NCBI GenBank assembly: GCA_013823365.1 | Contig: PNMC01000006.1 | Location: forward strand, 1 to 42,089 | DNA from: Parvibaculum sp. | GTDB taxonomy: Bacteria > Pseudomonadota > Alphaproteobacteria > Parvibaculales > Parvibaculaceae | Length of the DNA: 42,089 bases | Reading direction: 5' to 3' | Shown here: in pieces, positions 8,255 through 17,258 of the stretch | Numbering within the stretch: the first letter of the stretch is position 1 | Layout of the letters: every line of letters starts with the position of its first letter | Program-made: the position numbers and the translations under genes | The notes under the pieces: generated by a model | Databases searched by the model: none | Seen by the model: the letters and a program-made list of their open reading frames with translations, nothing else | Told to the model about the DNA's origin: nothing

Positions 8255-8655
8255 TCGAGTTCGACCAGGAGCCGCCGCGGCGGCAATTCGAAACGTTGAT
8301 CCCGCTGATCAATGTGGTGTTTCTGCTGCTGATCTTCTTCCTGCTCGCGGGCACCATGCAACCGGCGGAAAACGTCGCCGTGTCGCTGCCCAAGGGCGCA
8401 CTCAACGACAAGGAGCGCGACCTGCCCTCGACGCTGATCGTGGAGGCGGACGGCTTCGTCTGGCTTGGCGACCGGGTGATGGACGCGAAGCTCGCGGGCC
8501 ATTTTGTGAAACAGCATCTCGGTGAAGAGGGCTCGCGCCGCGTCGCCGTGAAGGCGGATCGGGATGCGCCTGCCGAAGCGGTGCTCGAACTGATGGAGGG
8601 CCTGCGCGAGGCAGGCGTGGAACAGGTGACGCTGCTGACGGAGCGCGGATCATGA
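8251..8655 (+). CDS. exbD: ExbD-type protein, second copy, with Asp replaced by Asn
   Basis: A 134-residue paralogue of the preceding ExbD with the same plan: short head, one membrane helix, periplasmic domain. The helix reads IPLINVVFLLLIFFLLAGTM: the proton-binding aspartate of ExbD/TolR is asparagine at residue 21 (AAT at 8311-8313), while the flanking residues match ExbD1 closely. The frame is intact and overlaps both neighbours by four bases, so this is not a decayed gene. In E. coli ExbD, replacing this aspartate with Asn abolishes energy transduction. The protein may therefore pair with ExbD1 in a heterodimer with one active aspartate, or have a structural role. Confidence 0.9.
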   Translation: MIEFDQEPPRRQFETLIPLINVVFLLLIFFLLAGTMQPAENVAVSLPKGALNDKERDLPSTLIVEADGFVWLGDRVMDAKLAGHFVKQHLGEEGSRRVAVKADRDAPAEAVLELMEGLREAGVEQVTLLTERGS

Positions 8656-9500
8656 GCGTGAGTGCGTCATATCCGGGCGACGGAATGGAACCGCGCGAAT
8701 TCAACATTCGCAAGTTCATCGTCGTTTCCGTGCTGCTGCATGCGCTTCTCTTCCTGTCGTTGCTGCTGACCTTCGGCGGCATTTTCGGCGGGCCGGGGCC
8801 GGGCGGCGGCGAATCCGTCACCTTCCAGCTCGCGGCGGGTTCCGCGAATGACCGTTATGCCGCGCCGCCGGAGCCGGTTGTCGAGCCGGAGCCGCAGCCC
8901 GAACCGGAGCCCGTGAAGCCGCCGGAGCCGAAGCCCGAAACGGCCGTGCGCAAGGATGCGAAGCCCTTGCCGCCGCCCGAAGAGATTCCGGAGCCCGTGC
9001 GGGAGACGGTGCAGCCCGCAGCGCCCGCAGGCGGCGGCGTCCAGGACGGCATGGCCGGCGGGGCGGGCGGCGATGCGGCGGAAACGATCCTCAACAAGAA
9101 GGGCGACTCGCTCACCGCCGGACAGATCCGCTCGCAGATGGTCGGCAAGACCTTTCATCTGGAAATGGGGCGGCTCGATCTGCAGGGCGGCAACAGGCTC
9201 ATCAATACGATCATCGCGCTCGATGGCGGCGGATCGACCAAGGTCGAGCTCATCCAGTATTTCTTCCAGACGTTCCATCGCGGCACCTCGTCCACGCGGA
9301 GCCGGCGCGGCACGGGCCAATGGTGGATCGACGGCAACCGCTGGTGCCACAGGTCGGAAGAAATCCAGTACAACACGACCGACTGCTACGACATGACGCT
9401 CGAGGGCAATATCGTCCGTCTCTATTACGGGCCCTGCACGCAGCAATCCTCGACGCTCTGCAAGACCGGACGTCTCGCCGCCGAGGGCGAAGTCCGCTAG
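8652..9500 (+). CDS. TonB-like anchored rod protein with a non-TonB four-cysteine C-terminal domain
   Basis: A 282-residue protein. About 20 cytoplasmic residues precede one membrane helix (about 22-45) that carries the TonB Ser-x3-His motif (S26, H30). A periplasmic stalk (about 72-125) follows, rich in PEP/PKP repeats as in TonB, then a Gly/Ala-rich linker and a globular end (about 150-282). That end starts LTAGQIRSQMVGKTF and contains GQWWIDGNRWC and DCYDM, with cysteines at 232, 245, 262 and 270 that could form two disulfides in the periplasm. It does not look like the TonB_C fold; the layout recalls DUF995-type small domains (from memory, unverified). It overlaps exbD2 by four bases. I infer that it is the output arm of the ExbB/D motor. 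ATG 8685 (residue 12) is an alternative start. Confidence 0.75.
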   Translation: MSVSASYPGDGMEPREFNIRKFIVVSVLLHALLFLSLLLTFGGIFGGPGPGGGESVTFQLAAGSANDRYAAPPEPVVEPEPQPEPEPVKPPEPKPETAVRKDAKPLPPPEEIPEPVRETVQPAAPAGGGVQDGMAGGAGGDAAETILNKKGDSLTAGQIRSQMVGKTFHLEMGRLDLQGGNRLINTIIALDGGGSTKVELIQYFFQTFHRGTSSTRSRRGTGQWWIDGNRWCHRSEEIQYNTTDCYDMTLEGNIVRLYYGPCTQQSSTLCKTGRLAAEGEVR

Positions 9501-9565
9501 GCCGGTTTTGCGCTTCGCGCGCTCCGCCTGTTACAAGGACAGGTGGACATTTGCGAGGAGCGGAT

Positions 9566-10435
9566 ATGAGCAAGGTCGCCTTCATCGGGCTTGGCGTTAT
9601 GGGATTTCCGATGGCGGGCCATCTCGCCCGGGCCGGGCATGACGTCACCGTCTATAACCGCACGGGCGCGAAGGCCGATGCCTGGGTGAAGACGCATGGC
9701 GGCCGGGCGGCGGCGACACCGAAGGAAGCGGCTCAAGGTGCCGATTTCGTTTTTGCCTGTGTGGGGAACGACGGCGATCTGCGGGACGTGACGGCGGGCG
9801 CCGATGGCGCATTTCACGGCATGGATGCGGGTTCGATTTTCGTCGATCATACCACGGCGTCGGCAGCTGTCGCGCGTGAGTTGGATGCAGTGGCGGCGGC
9901 GCGCGGCATTGCCTTCATCGATGCGCCGGTATCGGGCGGACAGGCCGGCGCCGAGAATGGCGTGCTCACAGTGATGGCGGGCGGCGATGCGGCCGCCTTC
10001 GACAAGGCGGCGCCCGTCATCGCGGCCTATGCGCGGATGGCGAAGCTCCTCGGGCCCTCCGGCGCCGGGCAGCTCACCAAGATGGTGAACCAGATCTGCA
10101 TTGCGGGGTTGGTTGAAGGTCTCGCCGAGGGGCTTCACTTCGCGCAGAAGGCGGGGCTCGATGCGGAAGCCGTGATCGAGACGATCTCCAAGGGCGCGGC
10201 GCAGAGCTGGCAGATGGAAAACCGTTACAAGACGATGATAGAGGGCAGGTTCGATTTCGGCTTCGCGGTGGACTGGATGCGCAAGGATCTGTCGATCTGT
10301 CTCGATGAGGCGCGGCGCAACGGCGCGCAGCTTCCGGTCACGGCGCTGGTCGATCAGTTCTATTCGGAGGTTCAGTCCATGGGCGGCAACCGCTGGGACA
10401 CATCGAGCCTGATTGCGCGTCTGGAGAAGGCATGA
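9566..10435 (+). CDS. NAD(P)-dependent beta-hydroxyacid dehydrogenase (3-hydroxyisobutyrate dehydrogenase-like)
   Basis: A 289-residue enzyme of the beta-hydroxyacid dehydrogenase family. The Rossmann motif is VAFIGLGVMGFPMAGHLARAG at the N-terminus; the substrate-binding stretch DAPVSGGQAGAENGVLTVMAGG lies near residues 115-140, and the catalytic lysine is in GAGQLTKMVNQI around residue 170. It oxidises or reduces a 3-hydroxy acid with NAD(P). The frame is open well upstream, but ATG 9566 follows GCGAGGAG and fits the family start. It overlaps the next gene, a decarboxylase, by four bases. A second paralogue, the likely mmsB, lies at 15521-16411 in the valine operon, so this copy probably has another substrate such as tartronate or succinic semialdehyde. 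Substrate unproven. Confidence 0.88.
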   Translation: MSKVAFIGLGVMGFPMAGHLARAGHDVTVYNRTGAKADAWVKTHGGRAAATPKEAAQGADFVFACVGNDGDLRDVTAGADGAFHGMDAGSIFVDHTTASAAVARELDAVAAARGIAFIDAPVSGGQAGAENGVLTVMAGGDAAAFDKAAPVIAAYARMAKLLGPSGAGQLTKMVNQICIAGLVEGLAEGLHFAQKAGLDAEAVIETISKGAAQSWQMENRYKTMIEGRFDFGFAVDWMRKDLSICLDEARRNGAQLPVTALVDQFYSEVQSMGGNRWDTSSLIARLEKA

Positions 10436-11589
10436 ACGGTACTACCGGCACGAACGGCGAGCTGCGGTTTTCATCGGTCGCGGAAGTGATTGAGCGGCTG
10501 GAGCCCTCCTATCCCGTCTTCTGCATTTTCCCGGATATTCTCCGCGCGCGGGCGAGGGCTTTCGTGGAGGGCTTTCCCGGCACGGTGCTCTATGCGGTGA
10601 AATGCAATCCGCATCCTTTCGTGCTCGAGGCACTGGCCGAAGGCGGTATCGCGCATTTCGACACGGCGTCGATTACGGAAATAGCCAAGATCACCGAGCT
10701 GATGCCGGAGGCGCGCTGCTATTTCAACCATCCGGTGAAGGGACGGGGCGCGCTCAAGACCGCGGCGGATGTCTATGGCATCGCCGATTATGTCGTCGAT
10801 CACATGGACGAACTCGACAAGCTGGTCTCGATCGCGGGCACCGATATTACCGTCGAGGTGCGTATCGCCACGCCGAAGGGCAAGGCCGTCTACGACCTGT
10901 CGGCAAAGTTCGGTGCGGTGCCGGACGAGGCGGTGGCGCTTTTGAAGGAAGCGAAAAAGCGCGGCTGCCGTACGGCGCTTGCCTTCCATGTCGGCAGCCA
11001 ATGCGTCGATCCTGCCGCCTTCCGCATCGCGATGGAGATCGCGGCCAGGGTGCGGGATGCGGCCGGCGTCCCTCTCGACTATCTCGATGTCGGCGGCGGG
11101 TTCCCTGCAATCTACAAGCTCAATGTGCCGCCGCTCACCGATTATTTCGGCGTGATCGAAAAGGCGCGGGACGAGCTTGGCTTCGACATTCCGCTGCTTG
11201 CAGAGCCCGGCCGCGCGCTTGTCGCCGATGGCTGTTCGGTGCTGACGCAGGTGCATCTCAGGAAGGGCGACGATCTCTATATCAATGACGGCATCTATGG
11301 CTGCCTGTCCGAAATTCGCGACGGCGATCTCGATCCGCCGGTGCGCGCCGTCTCCCGTTCGGGGCCTGTCGAGGGCAAGACGCAGCCCTTCCGTATTTTC
11401 GGTCCGACCTGCGACAGTCTCGACGTGCTCAAGCTTCCCTTCCATCTTCCCGAGGCAGTGGAAGAGGGGGACTGGGTCGAGTTCGGATTGATGGGTGCCT
11501 ATTCGATCGGCATGCAGACCGGCTTCAATGGTTTCATCACCGATACGATCGTCCGCATCGACGGGATGCACGAGGAATTCGTATTCTGA
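10432..11589 (+). CDS. Ornithine/diaminopimelate/arginine decarboxylase family 2 (PLP, fold III)
   Basis: A 385-residue PLP enzyme of the alanine-racemase-like fold. The PLP-binding lysine is K57 in LYAVKCNPHPFVL; the HVGSQ stretch, the Gly-rich phosphate loop DVGGGFPA, and EPGRALVADG are all present, and the catalytic cysteine of ornithine decarboxylases is C327 in GPTCDSLD. Length and motifs match bacterial ornithine or lysine/ornithine decarboxylases, which make putrescine or cadaverine. ATG 10432 overlaps the dehydrogenase stop by four bases. Alphaproteobacteria often use this fold rather than the SpeC fold for putrescine synthesis. Specificity for ornithine over lysine is inferred. Confidence 0.9.
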   Translation: MNGTTGTNGELRFSSVAEVIERLEPSYPVFCIFPDILRARARAFVEGFPGTVLYAVKCNPHPFVLEALAEGGIAHFDTASITEIAKITELMPEARCYFNHPVKGRGALKTAADVYGIADYVVDHMDELDKLVSIAGTDITVEVRIATPKGKAVYDLSAKFGAVPDEAVALLKEAKKRGCRTALAFHVGSQCVDPAAFRIAMEIAARVRDAAGVPLDYLDVGGGFPAIYKLNVPPLTDYFGVIEKARDELGFDIPLLAEPGRALVADGCSVLTQVHLRKGDDLYINDGIYGCLSEIRDGDLDPPVRAVSRSGPVEGKTQPFRIFGPTCDSLDVLKLPFHLPEAVEEGDWVEFGLMGAYSIGMQTGFNGFITDTIVRIDGMHEEFVF

Positions 11590-11630
11590 CAAATTATCGT
11601 CTGTTCACGGAGCGTTCCGGGTTTTTACTT

Positions 11631-11656
11631 GATATAAATGTTAACGTCGCTAACAT
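11631..11656 (+). promoter_or_regulatory. Candidate -10 region with TetR-type operator
   Basis: ATGTTA (11638-11643) and TAACAT (11651-11656) are perfect inverted arms around a 7-base centre (ACGTCGC), a 19-base dyad like many TetR-family operators. It sits directly after an AT-rich -10-like GATATAAAT (11631-11639) and 37 bases before the tetR start codon, where a bound dimer would block transcription. Autoregulation is inferred from position. Confidence 0.5.
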
Positions 11657-11692
11657 GGAAATTATCGAGACAAAGCGGGAACGGGAAGGGCG

Positions 11693-13317
<1,625 letters not shown>

Positions 13318-13319
13318 TC

Positions 13320-14459
13320 ATGCATTTCGAGCTCAGCGAGGAGCAGCAGGCCTTTCAGGATGTGGCGCGGAATTTCGCCGCCGACGAGCTGGCGCCCCAT
13401 GCGGGCGACTGGGACCGCGATCATCATTTCCCGGTCGACAAGCTCCGCAAGGCGGCCGAACTCGGCTTTGCCGGCATCTATGTGCGCGAGGATGTGGGCG
13501 GTTCGGCGCTGACGCGGCTCGACGCGGCATTGATCTTCGAGGCCCTGTCCGAGGGCTGCACCTCGACGGCGGCCTTCCTCTCGATCCACAACATGGCCTC
13601 CTGGATGATCGACCGTTTCGGCACGGAGGAGCAGCGCCAGAAATGGCTGCCGAAGCTCACGCCGATGGATCTCATCGCCAGCTATTGCCTCACCGAACCG
13701 TCGAGCGGATCGGATGCCGCTTCGCTCAAGACGAAGGCGGTGAAGGATGGCGACCATTATGTACTGAACGGCTCCAAGGCCTTCATCTCGGGCGCCGGCA
13801 CGTCGGACATCTATGTCTGCATGGTGCGTACCGGCGAGGCGGGGCCGAAAGGCGTTTCCTGCCTCGTCGTCGAGAAGGGGACGCCCGGTCTTTCCTTCGG
13901 TGCGCCCGAAAGAAAGATGGGCTGGAACAGCCAGCCGACGGCGCAGGTGATTTTCGAGGATTGCCGCGTGCCGGTCGCGAACCGTCTCGGTGCGGAAGGC
14001 GAGGGCTTCAAGATCGCCATGATGGGGCTCGATGGCGGGCGCCTCAATATCGGCGCCTGCTCGCTCGGCACGGCGCAGGCGGCGCTGAAGCGCGCCAAGG
14101 CCTATGTCGGCGAGCGCGAGCAGTTCGGCAAGAAGCTGGCGCAGTTCCAGGCGTTGCAGTTCAAGCTCGCCGACATGGCGACGGAGCTCGAAGCGGCGCG
14201 GCTGATGATCTATCACGCGGCCTCGAAGGTCGATGCGAAGACGCCGGATGCGACCATGCATGCGGCGATGGCGAAGCGCTTCGCGACGGATGCAGGCTTC
14301 AACATCATCAATGATGCGCTGCAGATTCACGGCGGCTATGGCTATCTCAAGGATTTCCCGCTGGAGCGGCATCTGCGCGACGCGCGTGTGCACCAGATCC
14401 TCGAAGGCACGAACGAGATCATGCGCGTCATCATCGCGCGCGAATTCCTGAAGGAGTAA
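13320..14459 (+). CDS. Acyl-CoA dehydrogenase, probably isobutyryl-CoA dehydrogenase
   Basis: A 379-residue FAD enzyme with the full acyl-CoA dehydrogenase fold: helical N-terminal domain ([20 protein letters not shown]), middle beta domain ([17 protein letters not shown] and [12 protein letters not shown]), and helical C-terminus with [20 protein letters not shown] and the catalytic glutamate E362 in LEGTNEIMR. Two start codons compete. ATG 13311 abuts the GGGAGG site with no spacer, so ATG 13320 (nine bases away) is preferred. The next genes encode 3-hydroxyisobutyryl-CoA hydrolase and 3-hydroxyisobutyrate dehydrogenase, so the natural substrate is isobutyryl-CoA from valine, giving methacrylyl-CoA. 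A methacrylyl-CoA hydratase and mmsA are not in the window. Confidence 0.9.
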   Translation: MHFELSEEQQAFQDVARNFAADELAPHAGDWDRDHHFPVDKLRKAAELGFAGIYVREDVGGSALTRLDAALIFEALSEGCTSTAAFLSIHNMASWMIDRFGTEEQRQKWLPKLTPMDLIASYCLTEPSSGSDAASLKTKAVKDGDHYVLNGSKAFISGAGTSDIYVCMVRTGEAGPKGVSCLVVEKGTPGLSFGAPERKMGWNSQPTAQVIFEDCRVPVANRLGAEGEGFKIAMMGLDGGRLNIGACSLGTAQAALKRAKAYVGEREQFGKKLAQFQALQFKLADMATELEAARLMIYHAASKVDAKTPDATMHAAMAKRFATDAGFNIINDALQIHGGYGYLKDFPLERHLRDARVHQILEGTNEIMRVIIAREFLKE

Positions 14460-14468
14460 CGGCGCGGC

Positions 14469-15509
14469 ATGAGCGAGGAAGCGGAAGTCCTGTTCGAGAA
14501 GCGCGGCGTCGCGGGCATCGTCACGCTCAATCGCCCCAAGGCGCTCAACGCGCTGACGCTCGGCATGGTGCGTCTCATCCATCCGAAGCTGAAGGAATGG
14601 GCGACAGATGCGAGTGTGCAATGCGTGATCGTCGAGGGCGCGGGCGAGAAGGCTTTCTGCGCGGGCGGCGATATTCGCGCGCTTTACGACTGGGGCCGCG
14701 CAGGTGAGACGACGGCTATCGATTTCTGGCGCGAGGAATATCTCCTCAACACCTTCATCAAGCGCTATCCGAAGCCTTATGTGGCGCTCATGGACGGCAT
14801 CAATATGGGCGGCGGTGTCGGCCTCTCCGTGCATGGCTCGCATCGCGTGGCGACCGAGCGGCTCACCTTCGCCATGCCGGAAACCGGCATCGGCCTTTTC
14901 CCGGATGTCGGCGGCACCTGGTTTCTGCCGCGCGCGCCGGGCGAGACGGGCATGTATCTCGCGCTCACAGGTGCGCGGCTCAAGGCGGCGGACGCGATCT
15001 TCGCCGGCATTGCCGATGTCTATGTGCCCTCGTCGCGGCTCGATACGCTGAAGGACAGGCTCGCGGGCGGCGCCTCGCCGCGCGAGGCGCTGGCGGAAGT
15101 CGCGGAAGAAGAGGGCGCGGCGCCGCTTGCCGCGATGCAGAACGACATCTCGGCCCATTTCTCGAAGGGCTCGGTCGAGGAGATCGTCGCCTCGCTGCGC
15201 GCCGATGGCAGCGACTGGGCGGTGCAGACGGCGGACACCATCGAGGCCAAGTCGCCCATTTCGACGCTGGTTGCCTTCTGGCAGGTGCGCGAGGGCGCGA
15301 AGCTCGATTTCGAGGATTGCATGAAGCTCGAATTCCGGCTGACGAACCGCTTCGCCGCGGGGCATGATTTCTACGAGGGCGTGCGCGCCGTCGTCATCGA
15401 CAAGGACCAGTCGCCGAAATGGCAGCCGGCGCGGCTTGCCGATGCCGACCCGGCGGAGGTCGCGCGCTATTTTTCGCCGCTTGAAGGCGGCGATCTGGAT
15501 TTCGGCTGA
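14469..15509 (+). CDS. 3-hydroxyisobutyryl-CoA hydrolase (crotonase superfamily)
   Basis: A 346-residue crotonase-fold protein. The length, longer than simple enoyl-CoA hydratases (about 260), and the motifs match 3-hydroxyisobutyryl-CoA hydrolase: GIVTLNRPKALNALTLGM at the start, the CoA/oxyanion loop EKAFCAGGDIRALYDWG, MDGINMGGGVGLSVHGSHRVATE, and the catalytic stretch MPETGIGLFPDVGGTWFLPR. It cleaves 3-hydroxyisobutyryl-CoA to the free acid in valine breakdown. It starts nine bases after the dehydrogenase stop and ends 11 bases before mmsB, so the three are one operon. The context makes the assignment strong. Confidence 0.91.
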   Translation: MSEEAEVLFEKRGVAGIVTLNRPKALNALTLGMVRLIHPKLKEWATDASVQCVIVEGAGEKAFCAGGDIRALYDWGRAGETTAIDFWREEYLLNTFIKRYPKPYVALMDGINMGGGVGLSVHGSHRVATERLTFAMPETGIGLFPDVGGTWFLPRAPGETGMYLALTGARLKAADAIFAGIADVYVPSSRLDTLKDRLAGGASPREALAEVAEEEGAAPLAAMQNDISAHFSKGSVEEIVASLRADGSDWAVQTADTIEAKSPISTLVAFWQVREGAKLDFEDCMKLEFRLTNRFAAGHDFYEGVRAVVIDKDQSPKWQPARLADADPAEVARYFSPLEGGDLDFG

Positions 15510-15520
15510 GGAGGGTGGAG

Positions 15521-16411
15521 ATGGCGGCAATCGGATTTATCGGGCTCGGCAATATGGGCGGGCCGATGGCGCGCAACCTCGTCAAGGCAGGGCATGCGCT
15601 GAAAGTCTTCGATCTCTCGGCCACGGCCGTCGATGCGCTGGTCGCAGCCGGCGCCACGAAAGCCGCGACGGCGAACGAGGCGGCGAGCGATGCCGATTTC
15701 GTGGTGACCATGCTTCCCGCGGGCGAGCATGTGCGCTCGGTCTATCTGGGCGAGGGCGGGCTCATTGCCTCGGCGCGCAAGGGCACGGTCTTCATCGACA
15801 GCTCGACCATCGACATTCCCTCGGCCCGCGAGACGATCGCGGCGGCGGAGAAGGCCGGCATGATGATGGTGGATGCGCCGGTCTCGGGCGGCGTCGGCGG
15901 CGCGGAGGCGGGCACGCTCACTTTCATGGTGGGCGGCTCGGACGAGGCCTTCGCCAAGGCGAAACCTGTGCTTGAGAAGATGGGCAAGAACATCTTTCAC
16001 GCCGGTGCGGCGGGCAACGGCCAGGTGGCCAAGGTCTGCAACAACATGATCCTCGGCATCTCGATGATCGCCGTCTCCGAAGCCTTCGTGCTCGGCGAGA
16101 AGCTCGGCCTCGATGCGCAGACGCTCTTCGACATCTCGTCCACGGCGTCGGGCCAGTGCTGGTCCATGACCTCCTATTGCCCTGTGCCGGGCCCGGTGCC
16201 GGCCTCGCCTGCCAACCGGAATTATCAGCCGGGTTTCACGGCGGGCATGATGCTGAAGGATCTCCGGCTCGCGCAGGATGCCTCCAAAACGGCCCGGTCG
16301 CCCATCCCGCTCGGGGCGCAGGCCGCCCAGCTTTATGCGCTGATGGAGGCCGCCGGCGAGGAAAACATCGATTTCTCGGGCATCATCAAGCTCGTCCGGG
16401 GCGATATCTGA
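15521..16411 (+). CDS. mmsB: 3-hydroxyisobutyrate dehydrogenase
   Basis: A 296-residue beta-hydroxyacid dehydrogenase. The Rossmann motif IGFIGLGNMGGPMARNLVKAG is at the N-terminus, VDAPVSGGVGGAEAGTL near residues 117-135 binds substrate, and the catalytic lysine is in NGQVAKVCNNMILG around residue 171. The C-terminal half includes ASGQCWSMTSYCPVPGP, typical of true 3-hydroxyisobutyrate dehydrogenases. It oxidises 3-hydroxyisobutyrate to methylmalonate semialdehyde with NAD+. ATG 15521 follows GAGGAGGG; the in-frame GTG at 15515 lies too close to that site. Last gene of the valine operon. Confidence 0.94.
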   Translation: MAAIGFIGLGNMGGPMARNLVKAGHALKVFDLSATAVDALVAAGATKAATANEAASDADFVVTMLPAGEHVRSVYLGEGGLIASARKGTVFIDSSTIDIPSARETIAAAEKAGMMMVDAPVSGGVGGAEAGTLTFMVGGSDEAFAKAKPVLEKMGKNIFHAGAAGNGQVAKVCNNMILGISMIAVSEAFVLGEKLGLDAQTLFDISSTASGQCWSMTSYCPVPGPVPASPANRNYQPGFTAGMMLKDLRLAQDASKTARSPIPLGAQAAQLYALMEAAGEENIDFSGIIKLVRGDI

Positions 16412-16554
16412 ATCGCATTTAACTGGCTCGACTTGGACAGCAAGCCGGTCCGTTTAAGGCCTCGTTAGCAACCCATTGGGTACAGTACGCAATCTGCGGG
16501 ACAGAACGTGCCGCAATTGTGCGATCCGTTGCGAGCCAGAGGTCAAGAATTCAA

Positions 16555-17067
16555 ATGGGTATGACCAACGTCAAGCGAGAGACCGTCATCGAGGATCAGG
16601 AAGATCCGGGACGGAAGCAGGCCTATCTCGAGGCGCTCACTTATGTCGAGCGGCTGCATCGCCGTCTGCTCGATGTGATCAAGGACGAGCTCGACCGCAC
16701 CGATTGCACCGAGATCAACAGCGTGCAGGCGCTGCTGCTGTTCAATATCGGCGACTCCGAAATGACGGCGGGCGAGCTTCGCACGCGCGGCCATTATCTC
16801 GGCTCGAACGTCTCCTACAATCTCAAGAAGCTGGTGGAAGCGGGCTATATCCACCATCAGCGTTCGCGGTCCGACCGCCGCTCCGTGCGCGTGCGCCTGA
16901 CGGACAAGGGCCGGGCGATCTGCGCCTCGATCAACGAGCTCTACAACAAGCATTGCGGTATGCTGGTCGGCGTCGGCGATATCTCCGCCGAGGAGCTGCG
17001 CCAGACCAATGCCACGCTGTTCAAGCTCGAACGCTTCTGGACCGACCAGATTCGCTACCGCCTCTGA
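16555..17067 (+). CDS. ldtR: MarR-type winged-helix regulator of cell-wall remodelling (LdtR)
   Basis: About 170 residues. The central winged helix reads VQALLLFNIGDSEMTAGELRTRGHYLGSNVSYNLKKLVEAGYIHHQRSRSDRRSVRVRLTDKG in outline (about 45-115), with long helices on both ends for dimer formation. This matches LdtR of Liberibacter and rhizobia, a regulator linked to osmotic tolerance that controls a neighbouring L,D-transpeptidase gene; the same neighbour follows here after 190 bases. ATG 16555 is chosen; GTG 16519 (12 residues longer) and ATG 16561 are in frame. The identity rests on family resemblance plus the conserved neighbour. Confidence 0.85.
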   Translation: MGMTNVKRETVIEDQEDPGRKQAYLEALTYVERLHRRLLDVIKDELDRTDCTEINSVQALLLFNIGDSEMTAGELRTRGHYLGSNVSYNLKKLVEAGYIHHQRSRSDRRSVRVRLTDKGRAICASINELYNKHCGMLVGVGDISAEELRQTNATLFKLERFWTDQIRYRL

Positions 17068-17258
17068 CCGCCGCACCCGGCCGGTTTCGTTCCCGGAGCC
17101 GCCGGCATGGCAGCATGAAAGTTGCAATTCCGCCACTGAGCGGCCAAGTCTGACCGGTAATGGGGCGGATAAGGCCGGGATTGGTCCCGGAAGCGACGGA
17201 TTTCATGGCAAGCTGCAGCCTGAAACAGGTAAATGAACCTGCATTGTCCCAAATCGGT

